Shown piece after piece: positions 7,390 to 10,988 of a stretch of 10,988 nucleotides of DNA. Source of the DNA: Lysobacterales bacterium (lineage in GTDB: Bacteria > Pseudomonadota > Gammaproteobacteria > Xanthomonadales > S139-57); assembly GCA_026993285.1 (NCBI GenBank), contig JALWTZ010000419.1, forward strand, positions 1 to 10,988. The letters run 5' to 3'. Every line of letters begins with the position of its first letter. Position 1 is the first letter of the stretch. Below the pieces are notes generated by a model. It was not told where the DNA came from. It saw only the letters and a list, made by a program, of their open reading frames with translations, and ran no database searches. The translations under genes were made by a program, and so were the position numbers.

Positions 7390-8396
7390 ACCAACAGCGC
7401 CTGCATGCCATCTGGTACGGATCACAGCCTCCGGGTTTGGGGCTGGTGCTTCTGTCCTGGCTGTTCCGTTTGTTGTCCTGGCTGCGCCGCCTGTGCTATC
7501 GCCTGGGCTTGCTGCGCCAAGGGAAGCTGCCGGTGCCGGTGGTTGTGGTGGGCAATATCACCGCCGGCGGTACCGGCAAGACCCCCACGGTACACTGGCT
7601 GTGGCAACGGCTGAGTGAAGCCGGGCTGAAGGTGGGCGTGGTTTCGCGTGGTACCGGTGGTCGTGGTTCGTTGCGGTCCGTCCATCCGCAGGACGATCCG
7701 TGTGAAGTGGGCGATGAACCGCTGCTGCTGGCCCGGCGCGGTGTTGCACCCATCATGGTGGGTCGCGACCGCCTGGCCGCCGCCCGCAAGTTGTGTGAAC
7801 AACAGCCGCTGGACCTCATTCTCAGCGATGATGGCCTGCAACACTACCGTCTGCCCAGGCAGTTCGAAATCCTGTTGCTGGATGGCCTGCGGGGCCTGGG
7901 CAATGGCCGGCTGCTGCCGGCAGGGCCGCTGCGCGAGCCGCCATCCCGCCTGCGGCAGGCGGATGCGGTGATCAGCAATTCCGCGCATGTGCCCGGGGTG
8001 ATGGCCAACCTGATGACTCTGATGGCTGGTGATCTCCGCAGCGTGGCTGAACCGGAGCGCCGGCAGAAGCTGGAAGACTGGCAGGGTCGCCGAGTTCATG
8101 CCGTGGCGGGCATCGGCAACCCCGAACGCTTCTTCCTCGGCCTGGAACGGCTGGGGCTGGATGTGGTGCGCCATCCCTTTGACGACCATCACGACTTTGT
8201 CGCGGAAGACCTGGCCTTTGCGGAACCGCTGCCCGTGGTGATGACGGAAAAGGATGCGGTCAAGTGCCAGGCCTTCGCGCGGCCAGACTGGTATTATCTG
8301 CCGGTCAACGCCAGTTTCAGCGCGGCCTTTGCCGAGCATTTGCTCCACGAACTGCAACATCTCGATCCCGCGGAACGCAAAAAGGTTTTTCTCTGA
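7386..8396 (+). CDS. lpxK: Tetraacyldisaccharide 4'-kinase LpxK
   Basis: A 336-residue membrane-associated kinase that transfers phosphate from ATP to the 4' position of tetraacyldisaccharide-1-phosphate, making lipid IVA, the sixth step of the Raetz pathway. The N-terminus has a hydrophobic membrane-contact helix (LGLVLLSWLFRLLSWL). Walker A-type motif GNITAGGTGKTP is at 56-67, GDEPLLLARR follows, and LSDDGLQHYRLP carries the conserved Asp pair (148-149). NGRLLPAGPLRE and MTEKDAVKC are also as in the family. A small difference is GTGG at 89-92 where most relatives read GYGG. The start overlaps msbA by four bases and its TGA overlaps the kdsB ATG by one base. In P. aeruginosa, as I recall, a small Trm112-like gene sits between lpxK and kdsB; here it is absent. 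Confidence 0.95.
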   Translation: MNQQRLHAIWYGSQPPGLGLVLLSWLFRLLSWLRRLCYRLGLLRQGKLPVPVVVVGNITAGGTGKTPTVHWLWQRLSEAGLKVGVVSRGTGGRGSLRSVHPQDDPCEVGDEPLLLARRGVAPIMVGRDRLAAARKLCEQQPLDLILSDDGLQHYRLPRQFEILLLDGLRGLGNGRLLPAGPLREPPSRLRQADAVISNSAHVPGVMANLMTLMAGDLRSVAEPERRQKLEDWQGRRVHAVAGIGNPERFFLGLERLGLDVVRHPFDDHHDFVAEDLAFAEPLPVVMTEKDAVKCQAFARPDWYYLPVNASFSAAFAEHLLHELQHLDPAERKKVFL

Positions 8397-9157
8397 TGTC
8401 CGATTTCAAGGTTGTCATTCCGGCCCGTTTTGAATCCACCCGCCTGCCCGGAAAACCCATGCTGGAGATTGCCGGCAAGCCCATGATTGGGCATGTGGTG
8501 GACCGGGCGCTGGAATCCGGTGCGGAAGAGGTGCTGGTGGCCACCGACCACCACAGCATCTTTACTTGGTGCCTGGGCCAGGGCATACGCGCGGAGCTGA
8601 CTTCCCGTTGCCACCGTTCCGGCACCGACCGGGTGGCTGAAATTGCCGGCAAGAAGGGCTGGGAGGCGGATACGATAGTGGTGAACCTGCAGGGGGATGA
8701 ACCGCTGATGCCGGCAGCCAATATCCGTCGGGTGGCGGAGATGCTGGCGTCCAGCGACAAGCTGGCTATTGCCACTCTGTGTGAGCCGATCAACAGCCGG
8801 GATGAGCTGAACAATCCCAATGTGGTCAAGGTGGTACGCGACCGCCAGCAACGGGCCCTGTACTTCAGCCGGGCGCCCATTCCCTGGTGGCGGGATGGTG
8901 ACCCGGAAGCGGCGGCCTTGCCGGATTGGTCGGTGTGCTTCCGGCATGTGGGGCTTTATGCCTATCGTGCCGGCTTCCTGCGCCAGTGCGGCCAGATTCC
9001 ACCGGGTGACCTGGAAGTGACGGAATCGCTGGAACAACTGCGTTTCATGGAGGCCGGCCTGTCCATTGGCGTGGCCGATGCCCCCGCATCCGTGCCCGCT
9101 GGCGTGGATACCGAAGCCGACCTGCAGCGGGTGCGCGCGCTGATGGCTCAGGGGTGA
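8396..9157 (+). CDS. kdsB: 3-deoxy-manno-octulosonate cytidylyltransferase KdsB
   Basis: A 253-residue cytosolic enzyme, normal for the family (about 250). It joins CTP and Kdo to CMP-Kdo, the donor that WaaA uses to add Kdo to lipid IVA. Seen motifs: FKVVIPARFESTRLPGKP at the N-terminus (the nucleotide-binding loop), RSGTDRVAEI, NLQGDEPLMP (QGDEP at 99-103), NNPNVVKVV, ALYFSRAPIPW, RHVGLYAYRAGFL, LEVTESLEQLRF and GVDTEADLQRV near the end. Some inner stretches are less usual (PWWRDGD for PWDRD). TGATG at 8394-8398 joins it to lpxK, so translation is likely coupled. It is the last gene of the operon; an AT-rich palindrome follows 10 bases after the stop. Confidence 0.96.
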   Translation: MSDFKVVIPARFESTRLPGKPMLEIAGKPMIGHVVDRALESGAEEVLVATDHHSIFTWCLGQGIRAELTSRCHRSGTDRVAEIAGKKGWEADTIVVNLQGDEPLMPAANIRRVAEMLASSDKLAIATLCEPINSRDELNNPNVVKVVRDRQQRALYFSRAPIPWWRDGDPEAAALPDWSVCFRHVGLYAYRAGFLRQCGQIPPGDLEVTESLEQLRFMEAGLSIGVADAPASVPAGVDTEADLQRVRALMAQG

Positions 9158-9167
9158 GTCTGGCTGT

Positions 9168-9192
9168 CTGATAATAATTTCTTTATTATCAG
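9168..9192. repeat. Perfect AT-rich inverted repeat between kdsB and the amidase gene
   Basis: CTGATAATAA (9168-9177) and TTATTATCAG (9183-9192) are exact reverse complements around a five-base loop TTTCT. The whole gap 9158-9238 is much more AT-rich than its surroundings. A six-T run lies 12 bases later (9204-9209), too far for a normal terminator, and the stem is mostly A-T. It fits an operator or a weak terminator. The inverted GATAAT hexamers recall a Fur box, but with nine rather than seven bases between them. Confidence 0.6.
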
Positions 9193-9221
9193 TTGATTAG
9201 TACTTTTTTCTAGAAACAGCC

Positions 9222-9232
9222 TATGCTATGTT
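9222..9232 (+). promoter_or_regulatory. Candidate -10 for the amidase gene (two overlapping hexamers)
   Basis: TATGCT (9222-9227) and TATGTT (9227-9232) overlap directly upstream of the ATG at 9239. No clear -35 is found at the right distance (TTGATT at 9193 is 23 bases from the first). If either is used, the mRNA would start within a few bases of the ATG, which matches the lack of any ribosome binding site here. Confidence 0.25.
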
Positions 9233-9238
9233 TGTGAA

Positions 9239-10555
9239 ATGGCTGTTTTTCGTCTGTTTCTGCTGTTGCTGTGTGTGCTGCCCGGGCTGTTGCAGGCGGG
9301 GGAAGTGCAGGTGCAGGGTGTGCGCCTCTGGCAGTCACCCGAGCGGGTGCGGGTGGTTTTCGACCTGGATGGCAAGCCGGACTATCGCCTCTTTACCCTG
9401 AAAAATCCACACCGGCTGGTCATTGATCTGCAGGCCGCCCGCTTGCAGGGGGCGTTGAAGTTGCCGAAAAATGACTGGGTCCAGGGCCTGCGCCATGGCA
9501 GGCGGGGCCAGCGGGGCCTGCGCTTGGTGCTGGATCTGCGGCAGGCCGTTCGCCCCAAGAGTTTTGTACTGCCGCCACAGCAACAATATCCGCACCGGCT
9601 GGTGCTGGACCTGGAAACCGGCAGCCAGACGGCAGATGTGCCCGCACAGCCGGTTCGCAAACAGTCCGTACCGGAAAACGCCAGTGGGCGCGAAGTGCTG
9701 ATTGCCGTGGATGCCGGCCATGGCGGGGAGGACGCCGGTGCCATGGGTGCCAGGGGTACGAAGGAAAAGCAGGTCACCTTGGCCATTGCCCGGGAGCTGG
9801 TGCGGCAGATTGAGCAGGAACCGGGCATGCGCGCCTTTCTGGTGCGCACCGGTGACTACTACATTCCGTTGAAAAAACGCTATCAGTTGGCGCGTCAGCG
9901 GGGTGCGGACCTGTTCATCTCCATTCATGCCGATGCCTTCTACAACCGCAAGGTCAAGGGCAGCTCGGTATTTGTGCTCTCACCCAAGGGGGCCAGCTCC
10001 GAAGCCGCCCGCTGGCTGGCCCGCAAGGAAAACGATGCGGATCTGATCGGCGGGGTGCGTCTGGACGAGAAAGACGACATGCTGGCCACGGTGCTGTTGG
10101 ATCTGTCGCAGAGCGCGACCCGGCAGGCCAGTCAGGAAGTTGCGGAAGGCGTGCTCGGGGCGCTGGGCAAGGTCAATCCCCTGCATACCGGTCATGTGGA
10201 AAAGGCCAATTTTGTCGTGCTGCGCTCACCGGACATGCCTTCCATACTGGTGGAAACCGCCTTCATCAGCAACCCGAAAGAAGAAAAGCGCCTGAAAAGC
10301 CCCGGACACCAGAAAAAACTGGCCCAGGCAATCATCAAGGGTGCGCGCAGCTATTTTGAACAGCGGCCACCGGCCGGTACCTGGTTTGCCCAACGCAGAA
10401 AGGTGCGTACCCATGTAGTCAGCCGCGGCGAAACCCTGAGTGCCATCGCCCAGCAATACCAGATCTCCCTTCGCAAGCTCAAGCAGTATAACCGCCTGAA
10501 AAACGATCGTATTGCAGTGGGTGAGGTGCTGAAAATACCGGCCGGCAACGGTTGA
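9239..10555 (+). CDS. N-acetylmuramoyl-L-alanine amidase, AmiB/AmiC type (AMIN + Amidase_3 + LysM)
   Basis: A 438-residue periplasmic zinc amidase that cuts the bond between N-acetylmuramic acid and the stem peptide, used in daughter-cell separation. Residues 1-20 form a Sec signal peptide (one Arg, a Leu-rich core, likely cut after LLQA); no twin-arginine motif. An AMIN domain (about 21-130), which directs such enzymes to the septum, is followed by a linker and the Amidase_3 domain (about 153-365). Zinc and catalytic residues are present: His 161 (DAGHGG), Glu 176, His 230 (SIHAD) and Glu 339 (LVETAF). The stretch after SSEAARWLARKENDADLIGG is where the family carries its EnvC/NlpD-relieved inhibitory helix. 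One LysM domain ends the protein (392-435). The LysM favours AmiB of Vibrio or Pseudomonas type; usual neighbours tsaE and mutL are not next to it. ATG 9239 is the only upstream start in frame (TGA at 9194), without a visible ribosome binding site. Confidence 0.95.
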   Translation: MAVFRLFLLLLCVLPGLLQAGEVQVQGVRLWQSPERVRVVFDLDGKPDYRLFTLKNPHRLVIDLQAARLQGALKLPKNDWVQGLRHGRRGQRGLRLVLDLRQAVRPKSFVLPPQQQYPHRLVLDLETGSQTADVPAQPVRKQSVPENASGREVLIAVDAGHGGEDAGAMGARGTKEKQVTLAIARELVRQIEQEPGMRAFLVRTGDYYIPLKKRYQLARQRGADLFISIHADAFYNRKVKGSSVFVLSPKGASSEAARWLARKENDADLIGGVRLDEKDDMLATVLLDLSQSATRQASQEVAEGVLGALGKVNPLHTGHVEKANFVVLRSPDMPSILVETAFISNPKEEKRLKSPGHQKKLAQAIIKGARSYFEQRPPAGTWFAQRRKVRTHVVSRGETLSAIAQQYQISLRKLKQYNRLKNDRIAVGEVLKIPAGNG

Positions 10556-10586
10556 GTTCCCGATTTTTGTCCCCATTTTTACTGCC

Positions 10587-10615
10587 ACGGAAGCCGCTTT
10601 GGCAGCGCCTTCCGT
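10587..10615. other. Hairpin after the amidase gene
   Basis: ACGGAAG (10587-10593) pairs with CTTCCGT (10609-10615) and CGCT (10595-10598) with AGCG (10604-10607), one mismatch and a five-base loop. It lies 31 bases after the amidase stop. T-runs (10564-10568, 10576-10580) come before, not after, so intrinsic termination is doubtful; it may still separate the amidase transcript from the rRNA promoters. Confidence 0.45.
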
Positions 10616-10668
10616 CACCCTGTGGCACCCCGGCTTTTCGCGCCAGGGCAAAAAGTTCTGAATGACGC

Positions 10669-10696
10669 TTGACGAAGGCGCAAAGGTCGCTATAAT
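10669..10696 (+). promoter_or_regulatory. rRNA operon promoter, distal (TTGACG-16-TATAAT)
   Basis: TTGACG at 10669-10674 and TATAAT at 10691-10696 with 16 bases between. The GC-only discriminator GCGCGC right after the -10 is the hallmark of promoters under ppGpp/DksA (stringent) control. An A-rich stretch just upstream (10649-10654) may act as an UP element. Confidence 0.88.
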
Positions 10697-10783
10697 GCGC
10701 GCTCCCTGCTGGCTGCAGCGGTTGTTGACTGGCTGCGGCGTGGCTACTGGAAGCGAGCTGATTTTGGTTGAAGCGGAAGGTAG

Positions 10784-10811
10784 TTGACAGGTTGGGAATG
10801 GGGCGTATAAT
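10784..10811 (+). promoter_or_regulatory. rRNA operon promoter, middle (TTGACA-16-TATAAT)
   Basis: Both hexamers are exact consensus: TTGACA at 10784-10789 and TATAAT at 10806-10811, spacer 16. The GC-rich discriminator GCGCCGCC follows. The module begins TTGACAGG and ends TATAATG, exactly as the promoter 82 bases downstream, suggesting duplication. Confidence 0.92.
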
Positions 10812-10865
10812 GCGCCGCCTTGGTCATGGAGGCCGGGCTTGTGGGAAGAGATTTTCCCTGGGTTG

Positions 10866-10893
10866 TTGACAGGAGGTTTTGGGTCGATATAAT
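10866..10893 (+). promoter_or_regulatory. rRNA operon promoter, proximal (TTGACA-16-TATAAT)
   Basis: TTGACA at 10866-10871 and TATAAT at 10888-10893, again both consensus with a 16-base spacer. The start would fall near 10900, immediately before the boxB-like hairpin, so all three promoters give transcripts carrying the full antitermination signal. Confidence 0.92.
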
Positions 10894-10901
10894 GGCCTGC
10901 T

Positions 10902-10920
10902 CGCCAACGAGATGTTGGCG
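10902..10920 (+). promoter_or_regulatory. boxB-like hairpin of the rRNA leader
   Basis: CGCCAAC (10902-10908) and GTTGGCG (10914-10920) form a perfect seven-pair stem with loop GAGAT. A small hairpin just upstream of boxA is the usual layout in rrn leaders and in lambda nut sites. Confidence 0.8.
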
Positions 10921-10942
10921 CGGTGACTGAGGTTGCCGTTTA

Positions 10943-10955
10943 AGCTCTTTAAGAA
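10943..10955 (+). promoter_or_regulatory. boxA antitermination site
   Basis: AGCTCTTTAAGAA differs from the E. coli rrn boxA (TGCTCTTTAACAA) at two positions and keeps the core GCTCTTTAA. It binds NusB/NusE (S10) in RNA form, so that RNA polymerase resists Rho through the long untranslated rRNA operon. Confidence 0.92.
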
Positions 10956-10971
10956 CGAAGAACAGATAACT

Positions 10972-10980
10972 TGTGTGGGC
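10972..10980 (+). promoter_or_regulatory. boxC-like element of the rRNA leader
   Basis: TGTGTGGGC, 16 bases after boxA, followed by GCTCG; E. coli rrn leaders have TGTGTGGGCACTCG at the same place. This agreement makes the identity of the region as an rRNA leader firm. Confidence 0.8.
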
Positions 10981-10988
10981 GCTCGGGT

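Larger units (their letters stand above)
10900..10988 (+). other. rRNA operon leader, cut by the right edge
   Basis: The transcribed leader from the proximal promoter to the window end; 16S rRNA should begin roughly 100-200 bases further right, judging by E. coli leaders. Together with the promoters it fills 10556-10988, where I see no credible protein gene on either strand. Confidence 0.85.

Noticed and set aside
10843..10858. Small dyad GGGAA...TTCCC before the proximal rRNA promoter, considered as a Fis site
   Set aside because: Five-base arms are easily found by chance and the sequence does not fit the Fis consensus well.
1..10988. Defence, mobile or CRISPR system
   Set aside because: No transposase, integrase, phage, toxin, nuclease or spaced repeat array was found; the sirtuin is a stand-alone enzyme without the fused partner domains (STAND, TPR, HerA, Argonaute) of SIR2 defence systems.

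Overview
The window looks like chromosomal DNA of a Gram-negative gammaproteobacterium with moderately high GC. Evidence for this: a lipid A/Kdo gene block (msbA, lpxK, kdsB) directly behind an ExbB/ExbD pair, a periplasmic septal-type amidase with AMIN and LysM domains, and an rRNA leader whose boxB/boxA/boxC order and wording resemble Escherichia coli rrn leaders. I cannot assign an order or genus from the sequence alone. I see no insertion sequence, phage gene, CRISPR array or tRNA.

Layout: (1) Positions 2-2160, plus strand: the 3' part of a secreted-type beta-propeller protein with Asp-box (BNR) repeats, a calcium-binding D-rich linker and a C-terminal domain resembling 'choice-of-anchor U'. 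Its reading frame is broken once, at a run of six G at 235-240. (2) 2178-2203: a bidirectional terminator shared with the convergent gene. (3) 2203-3015, minus strand: an atypical sirtuin (SIR2 family). (4) 3016-3076: a short divergent control region with a large interrupted palindrome. (5) 3077-4516, plus: prpD, 2-methylcitrate dehydratase, without other prp genes nearby. (6) 4635-9157, plus: five overlapping genes, exbB-exbD-msbA-lpxK-kdsB, an envelope operon with every junction overlapping by 1 or 4 bases. (7) 9158-9238: an AT-rich gap with a perfect 10-bp inverted repeat. (8) 9239-10555, plus: an N-acetylmuramoyl-L-alanine amidase. (9) 10556-10988: no protein gene. This stretch holds a hairpin, three near-consensus sigma70 promoters in tandem and the antitermination leader of an rRNA operon; the 16S gene itself lies beyond the right edge.

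How the genes fit together: MsbA flips the lipid A core across the inner membrane, LpxK phosphorylates the tetraacyldisaccharide at the 4' position, and KdsB activates Kdo for addition to lipid A. The ExbB/ExbD pair is a proton-driven motor of the TonB/Tol class; its link to lipopolysaccharide here is by gene order only. The amidase splits septal peptidoglycan. The sirtuin/prpD pair is a separate metabolic unit, in which NAD-dependent deacylation and propionate catabolism could be connected, but this is inference.

Most of the window is ordinary housekeeping DNA. The points most worth a second look are the palindrome between the sirtuin and prpD, the frameshift in the propeller gene, the Gln in place of the usual Glu in ExbB, and the repeated promoter modules of the rRNA operon.
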